From NCBI GenBank assembly GCA_017620155.1, contig JAFZQY010000085.1:1-64000 (forward strand): a stretch of 64,000 nucleotides of DNA, written 5' to 3'. The DNA comes from Lachnospiraceae bacterium (GTDB lineage Bacteria; Bacillota; Clostridia; Lachnospirales; Lachnospiraceae). The notes under the pieces were generated by a model. It ran no database searches. It saw only the letters and a program-made list of their open reading frames with translations, and had not been told where the DNA came from. Position 1 is the stretch's first letter; each line of letters begins with the position of its first letter. This document shows positions 1-7,097 of this stretch, one piece after another. Made by a program: the position numbers and the translations under genes.

Positions 1-72
1 AAGGGCCTGCCGGAGGCAGGGCTTCCTTTGATGAAGTTGTTTGAGCAAGACGAAAACTGTATAATGGATTAA
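1..72 (+). CDS. C-terminal end of an upstream gene (partial)
   Basis: Frame 1 is open from the first base of the window to a TAA at 70-72 and encodes 23 residues ending in EQDENCIMD. The other two forward frames close earlier (by base 30 and base 44). The codon choice resembles that of the neighbouring genes, so this is probably the tail of a gene that starts outside the window. The tail is too short to assign a family. A GC-rich hairpin (6-11 pairing with 15-20) lies inside it. Confidence 0.35.
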   Translation, partial: KGLPEAGLPLMKLFEQDENCIMD

Positions 73-157
73 GGTTTGAACATCGAAACCAGTCAGAGGG
101 TAGTTCGCCCTTTCAAATCCTACAGTAAGTTTACGCGACCCTTGTCCTCCATATTTA

Positions 158-186
158 TTGAGTTTTATTTCATATAGGGATATTAT
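158..186 (+). promoter_or_regulatory. Candidate sigma-A promoter of the GT4 gene
   Basis: TTGAGT at 158-163 and TATTAT at 181-186 are separated by exactly 17 bases. The expected start of transcription is near 193, giving a leader of about 45 bases before the ATG at 237. The -10 box abuts the left arm of the hairpin at 188-216. Confidence 0.5.
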
Positions 187-187
187 T

Positions 188-225
188 GCTTGTGAAGACT
201 AACAGCTTTCACAAGCATATTTTTT
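188..225 (+). terminator. Hairpin with T-tract just ahead of the GT4 gene
   Basis: GCTTGTGAA (188-196) pairs with TTCACAAGC (208-216), and six T residues follow at 220-225. It looks like an intrinsic terminator for transcripts entering from upstream. A transcript started from the promoter at 158-186 would lack the first bases of the left arm, so it should escape termination. This is inferred from the geometry alone. Confidence 0.5.
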
Positions 226-236
226 GGAGCAGGTTA

Positions 237-1337
237 ATGGCAAAGATCCTTATTCTGGCAAATTCATCCATCGGTCTGTATGACTTCAGAAATGAACTTC
301 TGCTTAAGCTTCTTGAACTTGGGCATGAAGTAGTCGTCAGCATCCCCGATGATGTGAAGAAAGATGAGATAGCCGATGAAGGCTGCAGAGTCGTTCATAC
401 CGAAATAAACAGACGAGGCGTCAATCCCATCCAGGATCTGGGAGTCGTGCGCTCCTATAATGCCCTGATCAAAAGGGAGAAGCCTGACGCAGTCGTTTCC
501 TATACCATCAAACCGAACATTTACGGCGGATTCGTATGCAAGAGAAGAAAAGTGCCGTATTTTTCGACGGTGACCGGTCTTGGTACGGCATTTGAACGAG
601 GCGGGATCTTACTTAAACTGATAGTGTGGATGTACCGTCATTCCCTCGATAAGTGCAGATGCCTTTTCTTTCAGAATGAAGACAACAGACGGATATTCGA
701 ATCACACGGGATCAAAGCCTGTAAACATGTCACTGTCAGCGGCTCGGGCGTAAATCTCAAGAAACATGTCATGCAGCCATATCCCGGACATGCGGACGAT
801 ATTACCCGGTTTATCTATATCGGCCGTATCATGAAAGAGAAGGGCATGGATGAATACTTATGCTGCGCCGAGAAGCTTCATGAGAAATATGGCGATAAGA
901 TCTCTTTTGCAGGAATAGGCTACTTTGACGATGATTATGAGGAAAGGATCCGTTCTGCCGAGAAGGCAGGATACTTTAAGATGATCCCTTTTCAGAAAGA
1001 TATCCGTCCTTATCTGACGGAGACCGATGCTGTTGTTCATCCTTCGTACCATGAGGGTATGTCCAATGTCATCATGGAGGCTGCCGCAACGGGACGTCCC
1101 GTTATAGCATCTGACATCGGCGGATGCCGCGAGATCGTTGATCCTGATGTATCGGGATTTCTTGTACCGCCCAGAGACCGTGAGGCATTATATGATGCGC
1201 TTGATCGTTTTATGGGACTTACGATAGAAGAGCGCAGAGCCATGGGCAAAGCGGGCAGAAAACACGTAGAAGAGCATTTTGACAGAGAAAACATCGTTTC
1301 AGCCTATATAGACGAGCTAAACGGAGTACTTGATTAA
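237..1337 (+). CDS. Glycosyltransferase family 4 (GT4) protein
   Basis: This 366-residue protein is a predicted retaining GT-B glycosyltransferase that transfers a sugar from a nucleotide donor, probably during cell-surface polysaccharide synthesis at the cytoplasmic face. The N-terminal half has the Rossmann-like opening ILILANSSIGLYDFRNELL and a VTGLGTAF segment typical of the Glyco_trans_4 domain. The C-terminal half contains the donor-site E-x7-E motif in HEGMSNVIMEA. An in-frame TTG at 186 would add 17 residues, but GGAGCAGG at 226-233 sits just before the ATG at 237, so that start is chosen. The acceptor and sugar cannot be told from sequence. The gene is followed after one base by the HD-domain gene. 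Confidence 0.85.
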   Translation: MAKILILANSSIGLYDFRNELLLKLLELGHEVVVSIPDDVKKDEIADEGCRVVHTEINRRGVNPIQDLGVVRSYNALIKREKPDAVVSYTIKPNIYGGFVCKRRKVPYFSTVTGLGTAFERGGILLKLIVWMYRHSLDKCRCLFFQNEDNRRIFESHGIKACKHVTVSGSGVNLKKHVMQPYPGHADDITRFIYIGRIMKEKGMDEYLCCAEKLHEKYGDKISFAGIGYFDDDYEERIRSAEKAGYFKMIPFQKDIRPYLTETDAVVHPSYHEGMSNVIMEAAATGRPVIASDIGGCREIVDPDVSGFLVPPRDREALYDALDRFMGLTIEERRAMGKAGRKHVEEHFDRENIVSAYIDELNGVLD

Positions 1338-1338
1338 A

Positions 1339-1806
1339 ATGGCAGAAGATAATAAGAGACAGTACGACAGCATCATTCACCTGTATGGCGATGATATTCT
1401 GAATTCAGAAGGAATGAATGATTCTAAGCATTATATTCAGCACGGGGATACGAGCGTATATGACCATTGCCTGTCTGTTGCGGATATGAGCCTTAAGATC
1501 GCTAATACCCTTAACCTGAACTACGATACGGTGACGCTGGTCAGAGGATCCCTTTTACATGACTATTTTCTCTATGACTGGCATGAGAAAGATGCAAGCC
1601 ACAGACTCCACGGTTATCATCACTCCGAGAAGGCTCTGTCCAATGCGAAGAGAGACTTCGAACTTAATGAAGTGGAGGAGGATATGATACGCTCGCATAT
1701 GTTCCCGCTTAATATCAGTAAAGTGCCCAGACACAAAGAAAGCGTTATCCTGTGCCTGGCCGACAAACTGGTATCGGCTGCTGAAGTGCTGCACGGAATT
1801 ATTTAG
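1339..1806 (+). CDS. HD-domain phosphohydrolase-like protein
   Basis: This protein of about 155 residues carries an HD-superfamily metal-binding pattern: an early His in YDHCLSVADM, the HD doublet in LLHDYF, later His residues in HGYHHSEKA, and an Asp in CLADKLVSAAE. HD proteins commonly hydrolyse phosphate esters, often of nucleotides; the substrate is unknown here. ATG at 1339 is preferred to TTG at 1330 because GGAG at 1323-1326 is better spaced for it. It follows the GT4 gene after a single base and was probably co-transcribed with it. The 3' end overlaps the end of the convergent GlsB-type gene by eight bases. Confidence 0.75.
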   Translation: MAEDNKRQYDSIIHLYGDDILNSEGMNDSKHYIQHGDTSVYDHCLSVADMSLKIANTLNLNYDTVTLVRGSLLHDYFLYDWHEKDASHRLHGYHHSEKALSNAKRDFELNEVEEDMIRSHMFPLNISKVPRHKESVILCLADKLVSAAEVLHGII

Positions 1807-2035
1807 AAAGCTTCTTAACGATAAAGATCAGGATGCAGGCACCGACTACGGATACGATGATGCCGCCGATGATTCCTGAACCGTGAATACCGATGAGACC
1901 GAGCACAACAGAGCCGATCACACCACCGATAAGACCGATGATTATGTTCATCCACCATTTCTGAGGACTTCCCATCAACATTCCCGCAAGCCATCCGGCA
2001 ATTCCGCCGATCAAAAGAGTGATTACGAATCCCAT
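1799..2035 (-). CDS. GlsB/YeaQ/YmgE-family small membrane protein
   Basis: This 78-residue protein consists of three hydrophobic Gly-rich segments (GFVITLLIGGIAGWLAG, NIIIGLIGGVIGSVVLGLIG, GIIGGIIVSVVGACILIF), the known layout of transglycosylase-associated / GlsB-YeaQ stress-response proteins. Family members are integral membrane proteins of unclear biochemical role and are often stress-induced. The start ATG at 2033-2035 has GGAG just upstream on the minus strand. It is a single-gene minus-strand unit, convergent with the HD gene and divergent from the AI-2E-family gene. Confidence 0.85.
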   Translation of the reverse strand: MGFVITLLIGGIAGWLAGMLMGSPQKWWMNIIIGLIGGVIGSVVLGLIGIHGSGIIGGIIVSVVGACILIFIVKKLSK

Positions 2036-2068
2036 ATCGATTCTCCTTTCTTTTTTTATACAACTCAG

Positions 2069-2077
2069 ATTATACCA
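2069..2077 (-). promoter_or_regulatory. Extended -10 promoter of the GlsB-type gene
   Basis: On the minus strand the sequence reads TGG followed by TATAAT, a perfect -10 hexamer with the extended TGn element. No strong -35 box is visible. Transcription would start near 2062, leaving a leader of roughly 27 bases that includes the GGAG ribosome binding site. Confidence 0.5.
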
Positions 2078-2135
2078 TATCTTTTGTGGTATTATATAAG
2101 TTGATGTTATTTATAAAGATCGGGAAGACGAATAC

Positions 2136-3530
2136 ATGAACAGATTCCTTAAGGACAATAAATATGCAGCCATCGGTATCACGGCGTTTCTTGTAATAGC
2201 GGCCAGTGCACTGACAGTATTCGTTATCTTTAACTTCGGGCTGGTACTCACAGGCATCAAACGGCTTCTCCGTATCCTCACACCCATAATAGACGGCGTT
2301 GCTTTGGCTTATATTCTTACCCCTTCGCTCAATTTTATAGAAAGAGAATGGGTAGCCCGGATATTTGCGCGCAGCAAAAAGACGATGACCGTCAAGCGCA
2401 GACGATTAAAGAGGAACATATCGATCCTGATCACTTACGTCATCTTCATAGGACTCGTATACCTGTTCTTCAGGCTGATCATCCCTCAGCTCATCAACAG
2501 CATCAAGAGCATCGTTTATCAGTTCCCGAGATATATCAACAATCTGGAAGCTTTTGTTACGCAACTGTTTGATGACTATCCCGAGATAGAAGAAACTCTG
2601 AACTCTTTCATTACCGACTATTCAATTCAGCTTAACACATATATCCAGAATAAGCTGATCCCTCAGGCGGAGGACCTGATCAAGGTGTTCTCCATGAGTG
2701 TGTTTAATGTCTTGAAGGCAATGCTTAATCTGATCATCGGATTCATCATCTCCCTGTATCTGATGAGTACCAAGGAGCTTCTCGCAGGCCAGGCCAAGAA
2801 GATCATGTACGCGATGTATGAGACCAAAGAAGCCAACAGGATCATCTCCGGTATCAGATACAGCCATACCGTGTTCATCGGATTCCTCGGCGGCAAACTG
2901 ATCGATTCCGTTATCATCGGCTTTTTATGCTTCGGCGTTACCAGGATCGTGGGCATTCCCTATGCAGTACTGGTCAGCGTTATCGTGGGAGTGACCAATA
3001 TAATTCCGTTCTTCGGACCGTATATCGGCGCGATCCCTTCCATATTCCTGGTACTCATGGTCAATCCGATCAAGGCACTTTATCTGCTGATAATCATACT
3101 TGTGATCCAGCAGATAGACGGAAATATCATCGGTCCCAAGATACTCGGCGACTCCACCGGTCTTTCGAGCTTCTGGGTTATCTTTGCGATCACTGTGTTC
3201 GGCGGACTGTTCGGCATCCCGGGCATGCTTCTCGGAGTTCCGACTTTTGCCGTGATCTATGCACTGACCAAATACAATATCAACCGCAGGCTTCGCCATA
3301 AATCCCTGCCGCAGGATACAGAAAAATATATCAATGTCGGGACCATCGAAAAGGACGGGACCTTTATGGAATATGTGCCTGTTAAAGGCAGGAGCCTGCT
3401 TCAGATCCTCGGCATAGATAAGACTAAGACCGTGTTTAAGGGCATCCTCTCGGATGTGGATGACGAGGAAGAAGAGGAAGCGAAAACAGCTGATGCTGCT
3501 GCCGACAAGAATGACAGCGAAAACGGGTAA
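2136..3530 (+). CDS. AI-2E family transporter (PF01594-like)
   Basis: This 464-residue polytopic membrane protein begins with a TM segment, has a soluble middle portion (about residues 150-220), and then a run of TM segments containing GVTNIIPFFGPYIGAIP and QQIDGNIIGPKILGDSTGL, both hallmarks of the family. The family was named for the proposed AI-2 exporter TqsA, but members also export other small molecules or act as Na+/H+ antiporters, so the cargo is uncertain. The tail is unusually acidic (DVDDEEEEEAK, then a DKNDSENG end) and is probably cytoplasmic. It is five bases from the next small gene and likely heads an operon running to about 6.1 kb. Confidence 0.88.
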   Translation: MNRFLKDNKYAAIGITAFLVIAASALTVFVIFNFGLVLTGIKRLLRILTPIIDGVALAYILTPSLNFIEREWVARIFARSKKTMTVKRRRLKRNISILITYVIFIGLVYLFFRLIIPQLINSIKSIVYQFPRYINNLEAFVTQLFDDYPEIEETLNSFITDYSIQLNTYIQNKLIPQAEDLIKVFSMSVFNVLKAMLNLIIGFIISLYLMSTKELLAGQAKKIMYAMYETKEANRIISGIRYSHTVFIGFLGGKLIDSVIIGFLCFGVTRIVGIPYAVLVSVIVGVTNIIPFFGPYIGAIPSIFLVLMVNPIKALYLLIIILVIQQIDGNIIGPKILGDSTGLSSFWVIFAITVFGGLFGIPGMLLGVPTFAVIYALTKYNINRRLRHKSLPQDTEKYINVGTIEKDGTFMEYVPVKGRSLLQILGIDKTKTVFKGILSDVDDEEEEEAKTADAAADKNDSENG

Positions 3531-3535
3531 AGCTT

Positions 3536-3751
3536 ATGGATATGTATGTCGTTAAGACGCTTGCGCTCACGACCGTATTTCTGGTCGTGATATATATTTT
3601 CATCTTCAGACGGCGCAGACAGAATCGAGGTAAGACCTGGGACAGCGTACAGGAATACCATGATGCCTTTGAGAGACACAGAAGGGGCGGCAAAGACCGA
3701 ACCGACTATGTAACCAAATATAATTCCACGGAGGATTACAGAGAAAAATAA
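3536..3751 (+). CDS. Small single-pass membrane protein of unknown function
   Basis: This 71-residue protein has one N-terminal hydrophobic helix (about residues 5-24, VKTLALTTVFLVVIYIFIF) followed by an RRRR cluster and a charged, tyrosine-containing tail. The positive cluster after the helix predicts a cytoplasmic tail. No family is recognised. It is accepted as real because it fills the gap between two genes exactly: it starts five bases after the transporter and its TAA overlaps the next ATG as TAATG. Confidence 0.6.
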   Translation: MDMYVVKTLALTTVFLVVIYIFIFRRRRQNRGKTWDSVQEYHDAFERHRRGGKDRTDYVTKYNSTEDYREK

Positions 3752-4329
3752 TGAAGACAGGAAGGCTTGGCACTAAACAGATAACGATAATGGCAATACT
3801 TCTGGCACTGAGCATAGTAAGCCAGATCTTCAAGAATATCAGCGTATTTATCACGGGCCCCATAATAAATGCATGCATAATACTGGCTGTGTTGTCGCTG
3901 AATATCTGGTGCGGACTCATCCTGAGTATCATTACGCCCGTGACCGCGTATTTTATCGCGGCTTCTCCCGTGATGATGGCAGTACCGGCTATCGTGCCTT
4001 TTATCATGGCCGGTAATGCCGTGCTTGCGATCTCCGTACATTTCCTTCTGAAAAAAGACATATGTGCGCGCGGAAAAGCAGCATGCTGTGTGAAGAATTA
4101 TCTTCTTGCACTGCTTTGCGCTTTTCTTAAGGCTGCTTTCATGGGACTTACCATCTCTCTCTGGCTTTTGCCGACATTCATTCCGGCCGAAAGCCCGATG
4201 AGATGTAAACTCTCCGTATTGCAGTCCACTTTTTCGCTGGTTCAGTTTGCTACGGCCGCTATCGGGTTCGTGATCGTGTTTATTCTCATTTCACGGACAC
4301 CCATCATTACAGCTGAAGAAAGGAATTGA
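3751..4329 (+). CDS. ECF transporter S component-like membrane protein
   Basis: This 192-residue, very hydrophobic protein has about five to six TM helices. Its N-terminus (KQITIMAILLALSIVSQIF) and NACIILAVLSLNIWCGLILSIITP segment resemble substrate-capture S components of energy-coupling-factor vitamin transporters. No ECF ATPase or T component lies nearby, which is usual for group II S proteins that share one ECF module. The substrate cannot be inferred. Translation is probably coupled: TAATG links it to the preceding gene, and its stop overlaps the start region of the lipoprotein gene. Confidence 0.6.
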   Translation: MKTGRLGTKQITIMAILLALSIVSQIFKNISVFITGPIINACIILAVLSLNIWCGLILSIITPVTAYFIAASPVMMAVPAIVPFIMAGNAVLAISVHFLLKKDICARGKAACCVKNYLLALLCAFLKAAFMGLTISLWLLPTFIPAESPMRCKLSVLQSTFSLVQFATAAIGFVIVFILISRTPIITAEERN

Positions 4330-4334
4330 AGATC

Positions 4335-6083
4335 ATGAAGAAGATAAGCAGGGCATTGGCCATAGCGCTTACAGCATCAGTGCTCCTTACCGGATGCGGA
4401 CTTACTGATGCAATGGCTGAGATAATATCCGAGAAGCTTCAGGAGAATCTCGGAACGGAAGAGACAACCGATACTACTCAGGCTACCGATGTCATCGGTA
4501 CGGACCCTGAGGAGCCGGAGGTAAGTAAGCCCGGGACGCAGGAGCCGGAGACGGTCGAAGAAGAGCTTGAGGCAGAAGTTCAGGGTGCCGATCCGGAACT
4601 TGTAGTCATGAACAAATACGATTATGAGATGTCTGATGATAATGAATATAACATGCTTCTGACATGTACTATCCGTGTCCCTGCTCTGTCAGATGACAGT
4701 GCAAAAATCTATCCCGAACTTGCGGCATCGCTGAAGGATCTTGCTGATAAGGAATTAGAGAATTTTGATGAGACGAAGATCCTTTTGTATGAAGAAACGA
4801 GTAAAGAATATGAACTCTACGAAGATCACGATGCATGGGATGCGTATGAGACTAATTCGGATGTAACCGTTAAAAGGGCTGATCCGCAGGTGGTGAGTCT
4901 GTTTTTCCCGTTTAACAACTATTACGGTGGTGCACACGGCATCTACGGAAACGGATGTGCGACTTTTGATACTAAGACAGGACAAAGGCTCCATCTCACG
5001 GATGTGCTTGAATCCACGGACGATCTTAACAGCATAGTCATAAAAGATATCCGCAGGCAGTATGGGGATGATCTGGATATGTTCGAGGATCTGGATGAAA
5101 GTCTGGGTCACTATTCGGCTGAAGTCGAAGCGGACGAAAGTTATGAATATCCCGTAGGCTACACCTGGGCGCTTACCCCGCTGGGCCTTGAGATCTATTT
5201 CGGACCTTATGAACTTGCCACATATGCCATGGGAGATCAGACGGTGCTCCTTAGATATGAAGATTATCCCGATCTCTTTGTCGATAAATATGTTCCGAAA
5301 GACAAAAATGCAGGATTCATCGAATGCTTCAACAGATATACAGATAAGTTTGATGTTGACGGCGACGGTGAGAATGATGCGATCGGTGTTGATCCTGTCT
5401 GGGATACCGAATATAACGAGTATGTAAATGCACAGGTCTATATCAATGATAAGGTAGTGATGGTAGGTGAGGACGATTATGACGTCGCTTTTCCCGAGGA
5501 TGCAAAAGGGTACTATGTCCGCACGGAAGACGGGGGCAGCTATATGTATCTGGTATGCGCCACCTACAGTGATTACTATGATATATATGTGTATGACTTA
5601 AGCAGCGGCAAACCTGAACAAAAGGGTTATCTGTGCAGTCCTTCGTTCTACATAGATTATGATTATGACACTTCCATATCCAGATCATTTTTCCTGTATG
5701 ATCCCGATAATATGCATTTTGCTGACAGATTTGATGTCATCACGACATTTAATGCATTTAAGACATATCATGTGGGACGGAACGGAATGCCTGAGACAGA
5801 CGATGAAGTATACACCATATACAACACGGGCGGATGGGAACCCGTTAAGTGTATTCAGCCCTTTGAAGCTACTTACGTTAATGAGAACGGAGAAGAGGAA
5901 CCTATCACAATTAACAGAGGTGAGACTTTTGAGTTCACCGCTACTGATGGGAAGACTTATGTCGATACGGTCATATCTGACGGTACGCCGGTCAGACTGT
6001 ATTATGAGCTACGCGGATATGATCTCAGGATCAACGGCTATCCGGCAGAGGATATCTTCAAAGAACTCATGTATTCCGGCTGA
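4335..6083 (+). CDS. DUF3298-domain lipoprotein (RsiV/PdaC-type fold)
   Basis: This 582-residue protein has a lipoprotein signal (LLTGC, Cys at residue 21 counted from the ATG at 4335), an acidic linker rich in E, P and T, then a DUF4163/DUF3298-like region with NNYYGGAHG and TFDTKTGQRLHLTDVL near residues 195-230. DUF3298 occurs in surface proteins such as the anti-sigma factor RsiV and the deacetylase PdaC. No deacetylase domain is evident here, and the C-terminal half (about residue 340 on) is unassigned. It is expected on the outer face of the membrane. TTG at 4326 overlaps the upstream stop, but AAAGGA at 4318-4323 suits the ATG at 4335 better. A strong terminator follows. Confidence 0.75.
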   Translation: MKKISRALAIALTASVLLTGCGLTDAMAEIISEKLQENLGTEETTDTTQATDVIGTDPEEPEVSKPGTQEPETVEEELEAEVQGADPELVVMNKYDYEMSDDNEYNMLLTCTIRVPALSDDSAKIYPELAASLKDLADKELENFDETKILLYEETSKEYELYEDHDAWDAYETNSDVTVKRADPQVVSLFFPFNNYYGGAHGIYGNGCATFDTKTGQRLHLTDVLESTDDLNSIVIKDIRRQYGDDLDMFEDLDESLGHYSAEVEADESYEYPVGYTWALTPLGLEIYFGPYELATYAMGDQTVLLRYEDYPDLFVDKYVPKDKNAGFIECFNRYTDKFDVDGDGENDAIGVDPVWDTEYNEYVNAQVYINDKVVMVGEDDYDVAFPEDAKGYYVRTEDGGSYMYLVCATYSDYYDIYVYDLSSGKPEQKGYLCSPSFYIDYDYDTSISRSFFLYDPDNMHFADRFDVITTFNAFKTYHVGRNGMPETDDEVYTIYNTGGWEPVKCIQPFEATYVNENGEEEPITINRGETFEFTATDGKTYVDTVISDGTPVRLYYELRGYDLRINGYPAEDIFKELMYSG

Positions 6084-6127
6084 TATCTTCTCAAGCATAA
6101 CTTGAATAATTTATTGAATCTTAAACT

Positions 6128-6163
6128 GCTACCCGCTAATATAAAAGAGCGGGTAGCTTTATT
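6128..6163 (+). terminator. Intrinsic terminator after the DUF3298 lipoprotein gene
   Basis: A perfect 10-bp stem (GCTACCCGCT at 6128-6137 with AGCGGGTAGC at 6148-6157) is followed by TTTATTA. It ends the transcription unit that begins at the AI-2E-family gene. Confidence 0.8.
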
Positions 6164-6221
6164 ATGTATATGTAACCCGAGAGCGGGGCTCTCGAAACCG
6201 TATGTCTGATCGGAGGTGCAC

Positions 6222-7037
6222 ATGAGCATAGGCCGGAACATCAAAAGTGTAAGGGAAGAGCGCGCTCTTACACAGGAACAGGTGGCAGAAGCGGTCGGCG
6301 TAAGCTTCCAGGCCGTATCATCCTGGGAACGCGACGAGTACAGGCCCGATACCGATAAGCTGATCAAACTTGCAGAAGTCCTGGATGTGTCGATATCCGC
6401 CATCGCGGAAGAAAAGCACGGGACATTCAAGACCAAGGAAGTGATCTATAACTGGGAGCATATGAAGACCTATGTGAAGACCACGGCCAGGAACTTCAAG
6501 ATGCCCAATACCCTGAAGGCGGTCGACTACGCAGTAGAGGCTCACGAGGGGCAGAAAAGAAAACGCTCGCATACGCCGTATATATACCATCCGCTTAATC
6601 TGGCCTGCCACGCACTCGCGATGAACATAGTCGAAGACGATGTGATAGCGGCATGCCTCCTGCATGATGTGGTTGAGGACTGCGGAAGAACGCTTGATGA
6701 ACTGCCGGTCGATGATGATACCAAAGAACTGGTCAGGCTCCTGACTCACGGAGATACTACCGATGAAAACAGAGAAGAGGTCATGGATGCATATTACGCC
6801 GAGATCCTGAAAAATCCCAAGGCGGCACTCATCAAATGCCTGGACAGATGCCACAACCTGACGACCATGTCATGGGGCTTGAGCCGGGAGAGAGTATACA
6901 GGATGATCAAGGAGACTGAAGAATACTATCCGAAACTTATCAAGTCCATAAAGGCGACCACGGAATACAACAACGCTTACTGGCTGCTGCAATACCAGAT
7001 CGAGAGCATGCTGGACATATACAAGAGACTGATGTGA
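6222..7037 (+). CDS. HTH (XRE) + HD_4/RelA-type hydrolase fusion protein
   Basis: This 271-residue two-domain protein has residues 1-63 as a Cro/cI-type HTH (RALTQEQVAEAVGVSFQAVSSWERD). Residues from about 85 on form a RelA/SpoT-like HD hydrolase (HD_4 type) with HTPYIYHPLNLA, the HD doublet in ACLLHDVVEDC and a downstream KCLDRCHNL. MESH1/SpoT-type HD domains remove the 3'-pyrophosphate of (p)ppGpp, and no synthetase domain is present. A DNA-binding protein that senses or degrades an alarmone or another nucleotide is an inference. ATG at 6222 is chosen because CGGAGG at 6211-6216 lies five bases ahead; a GTG at 6216 overlaps that site. A hairpin (6178-6183 with 6189-6194) lies in the leader. 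Confidence 0.8.
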   Translation: MSIGRNIKSVREERALTQEQVAEAVGVSFQAVSSWERDEYRPDTDKLIKLAEVLDVSISAIAEEKHGTFKTKEVIYNWEHMKTYVKTTARNFKMPNTLKAVDYAVEAHEGQKRKRSHTPYIYHPLNLACHALAMNIVEDDVIAACLLHDVVEDCGRTLDELPVDDDTKELVRLLTHGDTTDENREEVMDAYYAEILKNPKAALIKCLDRCHNLTTMSWGLSRERVYRMIKETEEYYPKLIKSIKATTEYNNAYWLLQYQIESMLDIYKRLM

Positions 7038-7097
7038 TGCAACCCATAACAAGGTTGGGCTGCTGTGACGATAGCCCTGTTGAGATAAGGAGATCAC

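Noticed and set aside
73..157. Small hairpins and a tRNA-like TTCAAATCC string near the window start
   Set aside because: No acceptor stem, anticodon arm or CCA end could be paired; tmRNA and RNase P motifs are absent. It is treated as plain intergenic sequence.
7040..7060. CAACC...GGTTG hairpin as a terminator after the HTH-HD gene
   Set aside because: Only five base pairs and no T-tract.
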